Position numbers and translations under genes: made by a program. A DNA stretch of 37,772 bases from an uncultured Collinsella sp. (GTDB lineage Bacteria; Actinomycetota; Coriobacteriia; Coriobacteriales; Coriobacteriaceae), in the NCBI GenBank assembly GCA_958348565.1, contig CATVZP010000011.1, forward strand, positions 1-37,772, given 5' to 3'. How positions within the stretch are numbered: position 1 is the first letter of the stretch; each line of letters starts with the position of its first letter. The notes under the pieces were generated by a model. It was not told the origin of the DNA. It ran no database searches and saw nothing but the letters and a program-made list of their open reading frames with translations. This document shows positions 8,826 to 19,037 of the stretch, one piece after another.

Positions 8826-9656
8826 CTAGAGCTCCTCTCCGGCGGCCGTGAGCTCTGCCATGGCCTGCTCAAACTGTTCATCGTTGGGGGCCTTACCGTG
8901 CCAGCCCACCTGGTTCTCCATAAAGGAGACGCCCTTGCCCTTCGTGGTCTCGGCGATAATGGCGGTCGGCTGACCCTTGGTGGCGCGAGCCTCGGCAAAG
9001 GCGGCGCGGATCTGATCGAAGTCGTTGCCGTCAGCGAGCTCCACCACGTGGAACTTAAAGGCGCGGAACTTGTCGGCGAGCGGCATGGGATCGTTGACCT
9101 CCTCGACGGGGCCGTCGATCTGCAGGCCGTTGTGGTCGACGATCACGCAGAGGTTGTCGAGCTGCTGGTTGCCGGCAAACATGGCGGCCTCCCAGACCTG
9201 GCCCTCCTCGCTCTCGCCGTCGCCCAGCAGGGCGTAGGTGCGATAGTCGTCGCCCCAGTGCTTGGCGGCAACGGCCATGCCCACGGCGGCGGAGATGCCC
9301 TGGCCGAGCGAACCGGTGGACATGTCGACGCCCGGGGTGTCGTTCATGTTGGGATGGCCCTGCAGGTGGCTGCCGATATGGCGCAGCGTCTCGAGATCCT
9401 CCTTGGGGAAGAATCCGCGCTCGGCGAGCACGGCGTACAGACCAGGCGCGCAGTGACCCTTGGAAAGCACGAAGCGATCGCGGTCGGCTTTGCGGGGGTC
9501 GGCCGGGTCGACGTTCATTTCCTCAAAGTACAGATAGGTCATGATGTCGGCAGCGCCGAGCGAACCGCCCGGATGGCCGGACTTGGCAGCGTGCACGCCG
9601 GTGACGATGCCCTTCCTTACCTCGTTGGCAACCTTTTTGAGCTCTTCGTCGCTCAT
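8826..9656 (-). CDS. Transketolase, N-terminal subunit
   Basis: A 276-residue thiamine diphosphate-binding half of a split transketolase. Motifs include KSGHPGGSLGAADI near residue 25, LSKGHCAPGLYAVLA, STGSLGQGISAAVGMA, and the diphosphate/metal-binding GDGESEEGQVWEA with a downstream CVIVDHN. The start is supported by AAGGAAG five bases upstream of the ATG. It is the first gene of the two-gene unit. No terminator separates it from yitT upstream, but the 207-bp gap probably holds its own promoter, which I could not define with confidence. Confidence 0.93.
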   Translation of the reverse strand: MSDEELKKVANEVRKGIVTGVHAAKSGHPGGSLGAADIMTYLYFEEMNVDPADPRKADRDRFVLSKGHCAPGLYAVLAERGFFPKEDLETLRHIGSHLQGHPNMNDTPGVDMSTGSLGQGISAAVGMAVAAKHWGDDYRTYALLGDGESEEGQVWEAAMFAGNQQLDNLCVIVDHNGLQIDGPVEEVNDPMPLADKFRAFKFHVVELADGNDFDQIRAAFAEARATKGQPTAIIAETTKGKGVSFMENQVGWHGKAPNDEQFEQAMAELTAAGEEL

Positions 9657-9863
9657 TGTGCCTTCCTTTCATCCTCTTTAGACAAAATGCGCACGGCACA
9701 GAAGGTCGTCCCAACCCAGCCGCGATGCACGTACGCCATTCATTATGCTGGAAACTGGAAGCTTTACCAGAGTATTTATCATTATTTGAACAATTGAGCA
9801 GGCAGAACCGCTGATGAAACGGTTTATCAATGTGAACGTCTTTTGGATGGAACGCAGTCGGCC

Positions 9864-10754
9864 CTACGCGTTAATGTCCTTGAAGCCCTCACCGAAGGTC
9901 TCCGTAACGTCGGCGACCGTCACAATGGCACGCGGGTCGCGCTCGCGCACAATGGTCTTGAGCGTGTTGAGCTCGCGACGGCTCACAATGACCATGATCA
10001 CCGGCTTCTCGGCACCCGAGTACATGCCGGTCGCCTTAAACTTGGTGCAGCCGCGACCCAGGCCATACATGATGTCGGCCGCAATATCGGGAAACTTGTC
10101 CGAGATGATGAGTACCATACGGCGTCTGTTGCCGCCGTCGACCACGGCATCAATCACGTAGCCGCTAATGACCATCGAAAGGCCCGCATACAGCGCGTTT
10201 TCGACCGAGAAGACCGGGGCCGACAGCGCGCACACGGCAACATCAATCGCCATGACGGTCGAGCCAACCGGCAGCGATGTGTTGCGCGAGATAATCTGAC
10301 CGATGGTGTCTGAGCCACCAGTGTTGGCACCGGCGCGCAGCACCATGCCGTAGCCGATGCCCGTGATAATGCCGCCCCACATAGCGGGCAGCATCAGGTC
10401 GGCATGTGCCAGCGGCGCCACAAACGGAGCAAACAGGTCGGTGAAGAAACCCAGCAGCACAAAGCCCGTCGCCGTCTGGACCACGTAGAACATGCCACCC
10501 TCGCGCATAACGACCAGCAGCAGCAAGGCATTCATCACGATGGTTTGAATACCGACAGGCAGCGAGATGCCATGCGAGGCGCCGACCGCCTGGATAATCG
10601 TGGCGAGACCCGTAACGCCGCCGGCAGCAAGACCGTTGGGAATCAAAAATAGATCCGTCGCGATAGCGGCCAGAGCGCAGCCCAGCATAATCTTGGGCAG
10701 ATCGTGAAAGAAGTTCAGCGAAAGAATGCGCTTGATGTCCAGACGATATGCCAT
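9864..10754 (-). CDS. YitT/DUF2179 family membrane protein
   Basis: A 296-residue protein with about five or six membrane helices in the first 200 residues, including GLAAGGVTGLATII and GANTGGSDTIGQI, which are hallmarks of the YitT family. A soluble C-terminal DUF2179-type domain follows (MVLIISDKFPDIAADIMYGLGRGCT). Function is unknown; some relatives have been suggested to act as transporters. The ATG at 10754 is chosen because GAGGGAGG lies just upstream; a GTG eight codons earlier overlaps the upstream terminator. A terminator ends only 13 bp before this start, so the gene relies on read-through or a promoter within the terminator region. Confidence 0.85.
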   Translation of the reverse strand: MAYRLDIKRILSLNFFHDLPKIMLGCALAAIATDLFLIPNGLAAGGVTGLATIIQAVGASHGISLPVGIQTIVMNALLLLVVMREGGMFYVVQTATGFVLLGFFTDLFAPFVAPLAHADLMLPAMWGGIITGIGYGMVLRAGANTGGSDTIGQIISRNTSLPVGSTVMAIDVAVCALSAPVFSVENALYAGLSMVISGYVIDAVVDGGNRRRMVLIISDKFPDIAADIMYGLGRGCTKFKATGMYSGAEKPVIMVIVSRRELNTLKTIVRERDPRAIVTVADVTETFGEGFKDINA

Positions 10755-10766
10755 GCTGCCTCCCTC

Positions 10767-10795
10767 AAAAAAGCGCACCCAAACGAGTGCGCTTT
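10767..10795 (-). terminator. prfB terminator abutting the yitT start
   Basis: On the minus strand, AAAGCGCAC, an eight-base loop and GTGCGCTTT are followed by TTTT. The stem is perfect over 9 bp. The T-tract runs straight into the ribosome binding site of the YitT-family gene, so it may act as an attenuator between prfB and that gene. Confidence 0.75.
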
Positions 10796-10884
10796 GAACT
10801 TCTTGCTGTATTCGATTCTACCGATTCACCGAGCAAATACCACCCCTGCGAAGTGTTCGCATCGACCCGGAGCCTACCATGTGC

Positions 10885-12032
10885 CTAGGCGCCCGAGCCT
10901 TCCGCATCGGCGTTGCCAGTCGCCCAGCGATGGTAGCCGATCACAAACGGATCCAGATCGCCATCGTCGAGAACGGCCTCGACGTTGCTGGTCTCCACGC
11001 CCGTACGCAGGTCCTTGACCATCTGATACGGGTAGAGCACGTAGCTGCGAATCTGGTTACCAAAACCGATCGTAGTCTTGGGTCCACGAATCTCGTCGAG
11101 CGCCTCGGTGCGCTTCTCGAGCTCGATCTCGTACAGACGGGCCTTGAGAATCTGCATGCACGCGGCCTTGTTTTGAATCTGGCTGCGCTCGTTTTGGCAA
11201 GTGACAACGATGCCGCTGGGAAAATGCGTTACGCGTACGGCGGAGTCGGTGGTGTTGACGCCCTGGCCGCCCGGGCCGCTCGCGTGATACACGTCCACGC
11301 GGATATCGTCGGGATTGATCTCGATGTCGATATCGTCAGGCAGCACGGGGATGACCTCGACGCCGGCAAACGTGGTCTGGCGGCGCTTCTTGTCGTCGGT
11401 GGGGCTAATGCGCACCAGACGGTGGACGCCGGCCTCGGCGCGCAGCATGCCAAACGCGTCCTTGCCCTCGACGGTAAAGGTCGCGCGATCAATGCCGATG
11501 ACCTCGGCAGCGGGGCAGTCGTTAATCGTGACCTTCCAGCCGCGACGCTGGCAGTACTTCATGTACATCTTAAAGAGCATGAAGGTCCAGTCCTGTGCCT
11601 CCAGGCCGCCCTGTCCGGGCTTGATGGTCACAATCGCGTCGCCGTGATCGAACTCACCGGTAAACCAGCTCGAAAGCTCGAGCTCGTCGATGGCGCGGGC
11701 CAGGCGTTCTGCCGTCGTGGCAGCCTCCTCGCGCAATGCGGCGGCATCGGGGTCGTCGCCCATCTCCTCGGCAAGCTCCAGCGCCGCGCGGGCGTCAGAT
11801 AGCTCGCCGCGCGCGGTATCCACGGCAGCGATATCTTCCTTGGCGCGTGCGATCTCCTCCATGGTGGCGCGAGCGGCGTCGGCGTCATCCCAAAAGCCGG
11901 GGGCCACGCTTTTGGCCTCGAGCTCAGTCACGCGCGTGCGCTTCTCGTCCAAATGAAGATACGACTCGACCTCGCCGAGCCGGTCCGCAAACGCGTCCAG
12001 CTCGGCGGGCGTTACCTCTAAAGCCTCGGCCA

Positions 12033-12033
<1 letters not shown>
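10885..12033 (-). CDS. prfB: Peptide chain release factor 2 with a variant SPF motif
   Basis: A 382-residue class I release factor. It has the GGQ motif (SGPGGQGVN, GGQ at 255-257) that triggers peptide release and the RF2-type order of domains. The stop-codon reading tripeptide, Ser-Pro-Phe in typical RF2, reads Ser-Pro-Thr here (residues 210-212, in VRISPTDDKKRR). It is not the Pro-x-Thr of RF1. No internal UGA frameshift is present, unlike in many bacteria. The ATG overlaps the secA stop by one base (TAATG), so translation is coupled. Assignment as RF2 rests on overall similarity and the secA-prfB neighbourhood. Confidence 0.93.
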
Positions 12034-14840
<2,807 letters not shown>

Positions 14841-14970
14841 GTGGTTTTCCTTTTTGGCCATCGCCCAAGCCGTGCAGCTGCGGGCGAGTTAAACACAGAT
14901 GATTGTACTTTAGCCAAACAAGGCGCGGCCTATACGGTCGACCTCGACCGCCACGTAATAACTACGACCA

Positions 14971-15012
14971 ACCTGCCAAAAAGGGGCTGGTTTAATTTGG
15001 CAGCTTTTATCT
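14971..15012. repeat. 42-bp palindromic motif, copy 2 (secA upstream region)
   Basis: Aligned with 1535-1576, this copy has clean arms: CTGCCAAA (14973-14980) and TTTGGCAG (14996-15003) with a 15-base spacer. It is 131 bp upstream of the secA start. It could be a recombination site of the resolvase family left by an old element, or a regulatory site. Confidence 0.5.
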
Positions 15013-15038
15013 GGGAAAACGCTGTCTCTCTGCCATTT

Positions 15039-15101
15039 GGCGCAAACCAATCCGTCCCCTTCGTACCAATCTGGTGCCATGGAGACAGGTTCGTTTGCAC
15101 C
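15039..15101. repeat. Imperfect inverted repeat between rpmE and secA
   Basis: Arms 15039-15056 and 15084-15101 match as reverse complements at 14 of 18 positions (GGCGCAAACC... against ...GTTTGCACC). Together with the motif at 14971-15012 it fills most of the 340-bp gap between secA and rpmE. No gene is seen in the gap; the secA promoter should be here but I could not place it. Confidence 0.4.
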
Positions 15102-15111
15102 AATAAAGGAA

Positions 15112-15145
15112 AAGGGCCGCGCACCCAAACGGATGCACGGCCCTT
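15112..15145 (-). terminator. rpmE terminator
   Basis: Arms AAGGGCCGCGCA and TGCACGGCCCTT form a 12-bp stem with one mismatch, 36 bp beyond the rpmE stop. A T-rich run (TTTCCTTT) follows on the minus strand. Confidence 0.7.
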
Positions 15146-15180
15146 ATGCCATGAATGCGAGCGATTCCGCGGCGAGCTAT

Positions 15181-15606
15181 TTACTCAGCAGCCTCGGTGG
15201 TCTCGGCCTCGGCAGCGGCCTCCTCAACGGGAGCCTCTGCGGGAGCCTCGGCGGCCTGCTTGGCAGCCTCCTCGGCGAACTTAGCGGCACGCTTAGCCTT
15301 CTCGGCAGCCTTAGCCTCAGCGGCAGCCTTGCGAGCGGCCTCGGCCTCAGCAGCCTTGGCGGCCTTGGCAGCCTTGGCCTCCTCGGCCTTCTTGAGCTGG
15401 GCGGCAGCGGCGCCACCGAACTTGTCGGCGAAGCGCTGGACGCGTCCACCGGTGTCGACGAACTTCTGCTGGCCGGTGTAGAACGGGTGGCACTCGTTGC
15501 AAAGCTCGACCTTCATCTCGGACACGGTAGCGTGCGTCTTGAAGGTGTTGCCGCAGGAGCACGTCACCGTGCACTCGACATACTGGGGATGGATACCCTG
15601 CTTCAT
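15181..15606 (-). CDS. rpmE: Ribosomal protein bL31 with alanine-rich tail
   Basis: The first 65-70 residues are a zinc-type bL31: MKQGIHPQYVEC, then CSC (Cys16, Cys18) and CNEC (Cys36, Cys39), followed by HPFYTGQQKFVDTGGRVQRF. Normal bL31 is about 70 residues. Here the chain continues for about 75 residues of Ala, Lys and Glu, likely a long charged helix that ends in an acidic stretch. The frame is open and ends in TAA with a terminator beyond. The ATG is preceded by AAGGAG. The 5' leader folds into alternative hairpins, suggesting feedback control. Confidence 0.93.
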   Translation of the reverse strand: MKQGIHPQYVECTVTCSCGNTFKTHATVSEMKVELCNECHPFYTGQQKFVDTGGRVQRFADKFGGAAAAQLKKAEEAKAAKAAKAAEAEAARKAAAEAKAAEKAKRAAKFAEEAAKQAAEAPAEAPVEEAAAEAETTEAAE

Positions 15607-15680
15607 GGTAGGACTCCTTATTGGTCAGGCGCTGGTTACCGATCAGCGCATAAGGCGTCTTGGTTTCCGACCAAGACAAC
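15607..15680 (-). promoter_or_regulatory. Structured rpmE leader
   Basis: The leader RNA can form a hairpin from 15677-15657 (GTCTTGGT with ACCAAGAC) and another from 15649-15629 (GCGCTG with CAGCGC). The TTGGTC of the first stem can instead pair with GACCAA at 15626-15621, right next to the AAGGAG binding site, making the structures mutually exclusive. Autoregulatory leaders upstream of rpmE are known in several bacterial groups. That this is one is an inference from the pairing. Confidence 0.5.
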
Positions 15681-15799
15681 AAACTCGGCTATGGTACCAC
15701 GGCGCCGCGTGTCCCACAAAAGGTTCACGGTCTTTTCGGAACGACACGAATCTGACCCATCGAAACACATCTCCACCGTTCCTTCAACTGGGAAAATGC

Positions 15800-15832
15800 C
15801 GTCCCCGGGGCCTGAGAAGGGCCCCGGGGACG
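15800..15832. repeat. GC-rich palindrome next to the island repeat
   Basis: CGTCCCCGGGGCC and GGCCCCGGGGACG form a perfect 13-bp stem around a short loop, immediately before the 68-bp repeat. Both sit in the 367-bp stretch between rpmE and the first island gene. Upstream of the rpmE leader this stretch must hold the rpmE promoter. No other gene is seen. Confidence 0.6.
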
Positions 15833-15898
15833 TTCGACTGACTGCGGGAACGGCCTTTCCGCTCAATGTGTTCGGCTGAGATCGGAAATCAACCAAAC
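15831..15898 (+). repeat. 68-bp direct repeat, left copy
   Basis: Aligns without gaps to 23043-23110 with three mismatches (65/68). The two copies are in the same orientation, 7,212 bp apart, and bracket the ABC transporter operon, the HTH pair and the recombinase remnant. It may be an attachment-site duplication or a genomic interspersed repeat. Confidence 0.7.
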
Positions 15899-15973
15899 TG
15901 AACTAGGTTCAGTTGACATGGTTAAAAACGAGGGGCGACGCTTTTGCGTCACCCCTCGTCCCGGCCGGTTGCT

Positions 15974-16318
15974 TTAGTTGTACACACGGTAGTTACACTT
16001 GAACTGGGTTATGTGTCCATAGTTGGAGCGGTACCAACCCGACGTATAGCTGATTGCCTCTGCGCCTAGATATTCGTATCTCTTGTTGTAGCGAAGCTCA
16101 CGGTAGGTCGTGTCGTACTCTGCTACGTAAAACGCGTCTCCAGAGAAGGCTTTGTACCGGTCTTTGACCCTCGAAGCCATGTACGCGGGTTCGACATCGC
16201 CTTTCTCTCCGTTGAGCGCATAGACGGGTGCCGCGATTCCGCATAAAGCCGTTGCCACGAGGATGGCGTAGACAGCCATGCGCGACGCATTGGACTTCAG
16301 CTGTTCAAATAGTTTCAT
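15974..16318 (-). CDS. Small secreted tyrosine-rich protein of the ABC operon
   Basis: A 114-residue protein with a Sec-type signal: charged start, hydrophobic core (MAVYAILVATALCGIAA) and a likely cleavage site after PVYA at residue 34. The mature part, about 80 residues, has roughly 13 tyrosines, one cysteine and a basic, aromatic C-terminus (QFKCNYRVYN). I do not recognise the family. The ATG at 16318 is set by GGAGG eight bases upstream. It begins one base after the stop of the permease-ATPase fusion, so it is the coupled last gene of the export operon. It could be the cargo, a bacteriocin-like peptide, or an immunity or accessory protein. Confidence 0.65.
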   Translation of the reverse strand: MKLFEQLKSNASRMAVYAILVATALCGIAAPVYALNGEKGDVEPAYMASRVKDRYKAFSGDAFYVAEYDTTYRELRYNKRYEYLGAEAISYTSGWYRSNYGHITQFKCNYRVYN

Positions 16319-16319
16319 G

Positions 16320-18134
16320 TCATTCACCTCCCTCGTATGTATCGAGGTATTCCTGCTTGAGCGTCTGCGAGGACGACTCGGTCTTTTCCACGAGCGAGCC
16401 GGCTTCGATGAAGTAGAACGAGTTGGTGAGGTCTGCCAGGTCGTCGAGCAGATGGCTTGAGATGAGCACGCTGCGTCCCCGCGCCACCTCGCTGCGCATC
16501 GCGTCGCAGGAGGTTTTCCGTTTTCCCGGATCGAGGCCGTTCAGCGGTTCATCGAGGATGAGGTACGGGCAATCGGTCGCTATCGCCATGGCAAGCTTTA
16601 CCTGCTGCTTCATTCCTGTCGAGAGTTTACGGGTCGGCTTGTCGAGATATGGGGAGATTCCGAGGGAGCTGCAGAGCGAGTCGATGTCGGTGGCCGATTT
16701 CCACGCCTCCCTAACGAAAGCAAGGTGCTCGATGGCCGATAGCGTGGGATAGAGATCCGTGTCGCCTGAAGAGCTCAGGTAGACGAGTTCTGCAAATTCG
16801 GCTGATTGACGTTGGCTGATTCCGTCTGCCGCCAGGCTTCCCGAGCGGATGCGGGTGGGAAATTGGCCCGACAGCGCTTCAAGAAGGGTGGTTTTCCCCG
16901 AGCCGTTGGGAGCAACGAGGCCCGCCGCCGTTCCCGGGCTCAGGAAAAGCGACCCGATTGAAAGTATCGTCGTGCTCCCGTATCCCACGCTCGCGTCCAG
17001 GAGCTCGAGCCCATGGTGCTTTTTAGCGGGTCCAGCCTGTTTGGGGGAACGTGTCGCAACGGCGCCGACCGCGAAAAGGACCGCGACGTATGCCAGGGCC
17101 ACGGCAAGCATCGATGCGCCGCCCGAACCGGAGCCAATGAATTCTGTCGGGAAGCATCCTACGTAACCCGTTGCCTCGATAGGCGAGAACACGGCCAGCG
17201 GCAGGAGCTCGAGCGCGGCATTATGCCCCAGTGCCGAATCGGACAATAACGGGAATGCCGGGGCCGCGACAAGCAGCGCGGAGGCAAGGGGGCCCGCGAG
17301 GACGCGCCTCGTTGCGGTCGATAGGACGGCGGAGCAAACGGATATCAAGGTTCCGCCCGCAAGCAGCGCGAGAAGCAGGGCTGTGAAGACGTCTCCCGCG
17401 GTCGTGGTGGCAAGCGCGCCGTCATGGAAGAAGGCGATCGGGTACCCGATCTGCCCGAAGCCGTTTAGGGCCAAGGCGTAAATGCCCCCGGGCGCAAGGC
17501 CGGCGAGGAGCATCGCGGTCCCCGCGGCGATTATCGAAAACACGATCTGGATAAGGCGCCGGAATTTGGGCACGGGCGCCTTTGCCGCCAGGGTCCCGGG
17601 CCTTGTGGCGCCGAGCACGAGTATCGACGAGAGAAGGAAGGGGATGAAGGGAAGGAAGGACGGCGCCTGGGCAATGGCGTAGGGCAGGAAGGAGAGGAAC
17701 GGCAGGTCGCTTGCGGAGGCCGGGATATCCGTGATGCCGGAGCTGCTCAGGGCACGGCAATACGCGAGGTCTGCGTCATTGGTCTCTCGGTCTCCCACGA
17801 TGGACCCGGATTGGAAGCCTTCGCCCATGAGCGCGTAGTAGCTCTCGGCAGAATCGAGAAAGGCGGCGTCGGTTTGAGCGGCGAGGGCGGCGTTCGCGTA
17901 TCTTGCAAGCTCCGCGTCAGCTTGCTGCTCTGGCGATAGGTCTGTGCCGTTGGCCTGGGGTGCGCGCGTATTGAATGCGTCGACAAAGCTCTGCATGCCC
18001 TGCTTCATAAAGAAGGGCCCGTAGATGGGTGAATTGAACGCAATGGGGATGGAGAAGGCTGCGGCGAGAACGAGCGTACAAATCCATGCGGCCTTGTCTC
18101 TTAGGATCAGTTTGAGAAGAAGTCGACAGTACAT
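16320..18134 (-). CDS. ABC transporter, fused permease and ATPase
   Basis: A 604-residue protein. Residues 1-360 form a membrane domain: one helix at about 13-35, a long extracytoplasmic segment, then five or so helices between 150 and 360. Residues 375-600 are an ABC ATPase with Walker A APNGSGKTT (408-416), signature LSTGMKQQ (504-511), Walker B YLILDEPLNGLDP (from 524) and a switch His in LISSH. The membrane domain contains AGLAPGGIYALALNGFGQIGYP, which resembles repeated segments in the 740-residue permease of the same operon. A permease with a C-terminal ATPase is usual in ABC exporters, though this membrane domain looks like the ABC-2 class. The TGA stop is one of only two in the window. 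Confidence 0.85.
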   Translation of the reverse strand: MYCRLLLKLILRDKAAWICTLVLAAAFSIPIAFNSPIYGPFFMKQGMQSFVDAFNTRAPQANGTDLSPEQQADAELARYANAALAAQTDAAFLDSAESYYALMGEGFQSGSIVGDRETNDADLAYCRALSSSGITDIPASASDLPFLSFLPYAIAQAPSFLPFIPFLLSSILVLGATRPGTLAAKAPVPKFRRLIQIVFSIIAAGTAMLLAGLAPGGIYALALNGFGQIGYPIAFFHDGALATTTAGDVFTALLLALLAGGTLISVCSAVLSTATRRVLAGPLASALLVAAPAFPLLSDSALGHNAALELLPLAVFSPIEATGYVGCFPTEFIGSGSGGASMLAVALAYVAVLFAVGAVATRSPKQAGPAKKHHGLELLDASVGYGSTTILSIGSLFLSPGTAAGLVAPNGSGKTTLLEALSGQFPTRIRSGSLAADGISQRQSAEFAELVYLSSSGDTDLYPTLSAIEHLAFVREAWKSATDIDSLCSSLGISPYLDKPTRKLSTGMKQQVKLAMAIATDCPYLILDEPLNGLDPGKRKTSCDAMRSEVARGRSVLISSHLLDDLADLTNSFYFIEAGSLVEKTESSSQTLKQEYLDTYEGGE

Positions 18135-18153
18135 TTGGAAGCACCTACGTTCC

Positions 18154-18285
18154 TCAAAGAATCGTTAGATTAAAAGTAACAGACCGGATGAAGATGCGTG
18201 CGACGGGGGCGAGGCGAATGGCTGAGCGGTATCGATATGCGGGTTCAACGGTATCACATTGACCACATAGATTTTTAACTTGCAT
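18154..18285 (-). CDS. Possible 43-residue peptide within the ABC operon
   Basis: The reading frame starts with ATG only two bases after the ATPase stop (TAG-AA-ATG), with GGGCGGG upstream. It encodes 43 residues including a CGQC pair near residue 7 and a basic second half, and ends in TGA. It fills most of the 153-bp gap between two coupled genes. It could be a genuine small peptide or a chance frame; length and composition alone cannot decide. Interestingly it contains VEPAY, also present in the secreted protein of the operon, which may be coincidence. Confidence 0.25.
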   Translation of the reverse strand: MQVKNLCGQCDTVEPAYRYRSAIRLAPVARIFIRSVTFNLTIL

Positions 18286-18287
18286 TT

Positions 18288-19037
18288 CTACCCGCCCTTT
18301 TCGTAGAGTCGCCGATACGTGCTTAGCGCACCCTCGGCGCGTCCGGCAGGCTTTGCGAAATGGGATCCAGGAGACTTCGGCGCAGCATCATCTTGCGGAA
18401 TGCTTCTAATGAGCCTCCCATCCTTCAAAAACAGAATCTCATCGCACAGCCTATCGACCGAATCCAAGATGTGGGATGACATGATGATGCACGTACCAGA
18501 ATCGGCCAGCTTCCTGAGAATCTCGGAATGCAAGTCCACCCTGCTGGGGTCGAGCGCGTTCATGGGCTCATCTAATAGAAGGTACCGCGCGCCCGTCGCA
18601 TACGCAATCGCCAGGGTAAGCTGCTGCTTCATGCCCTGGCTCAGAGTGCGGATCCTCATCTTCGCGAACTCGCCTATCTGCGTTTGTTCCACTATCTCTT
18701 CGATATCGCGAGCATGCGGCCACATATCGCAAACCATCTTGAGGTGATCTTCCGCACGCAATCCGGGATACAGCAGCGTCCCCTCACCAGGTGCATAGAA
18801 GATCATAGAACGGACCTCTCTCGCACCCGTACCCTGCACCTCATCCAGAACGATGCTCCCGTCCACGCGAGGACCCGGCAAACCTGCCATCGCACGCAGC
18901 AACGTCGTCTTTCCATGCCCGTTCGGAGCGACGAGACCGTAGACCGTACCCGGGGCAAACTCAGCGTTCACCGAATCTACGAGCACCTTCTTTCCATAAG
19001 AGATCGTCAGCGTTTGGAGGTCAATCATCGAGATCAT
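18288..19037 (-). CDS. ABC transporter ATP-binding protein
   Basis: A 249-residue stand-alone ATPase: Walker A APNGHGKTT (37-45), signature LSQGMKQQ (132-139), Walker B YLLLDEPMNALDP (from 152) and switch His in IIMSSH. The signature and Walker B resemble those of the ATPase half of the neighbouring fusion protein, so the two probably arose by duplication. The ATG overlaps the permease stop by four bases (ATGA), so the pair is coupled. It would energise the 740-residue permease or pair with the fused ATPase in a heterodimer. Confidence 0.88.
   Translation of the reverse strand: MISMIDLQTLTISYGKKVLVDSVNAEFAPGTVYGLVAPNGHGKTTLLRAMAGLPGPRVDGSIVLDEVQGTGAREVRSMIFYAPGEGTLLYPGLRAEDHLKMVCDMWPHARDIEEIVEQTQIGEFAKMRIRTLSQGMKQQLTLAIAYATGARYLLLDEPMNALDPSRVDLHSEILRKLADSGTCIIMSSHILDSVDRLCDEILFLKDGRLIRSIPQDDAAPKSPGSHFAKPAGRAEGALSTYRRLYEKGG

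Noticed and set aside
8825..8998. N-terminal extension of the transketolase C-half
   Set aside because: The extra residues overlap the N-half gene and are unlike the family; the ATG at 8824 has a good binding site.
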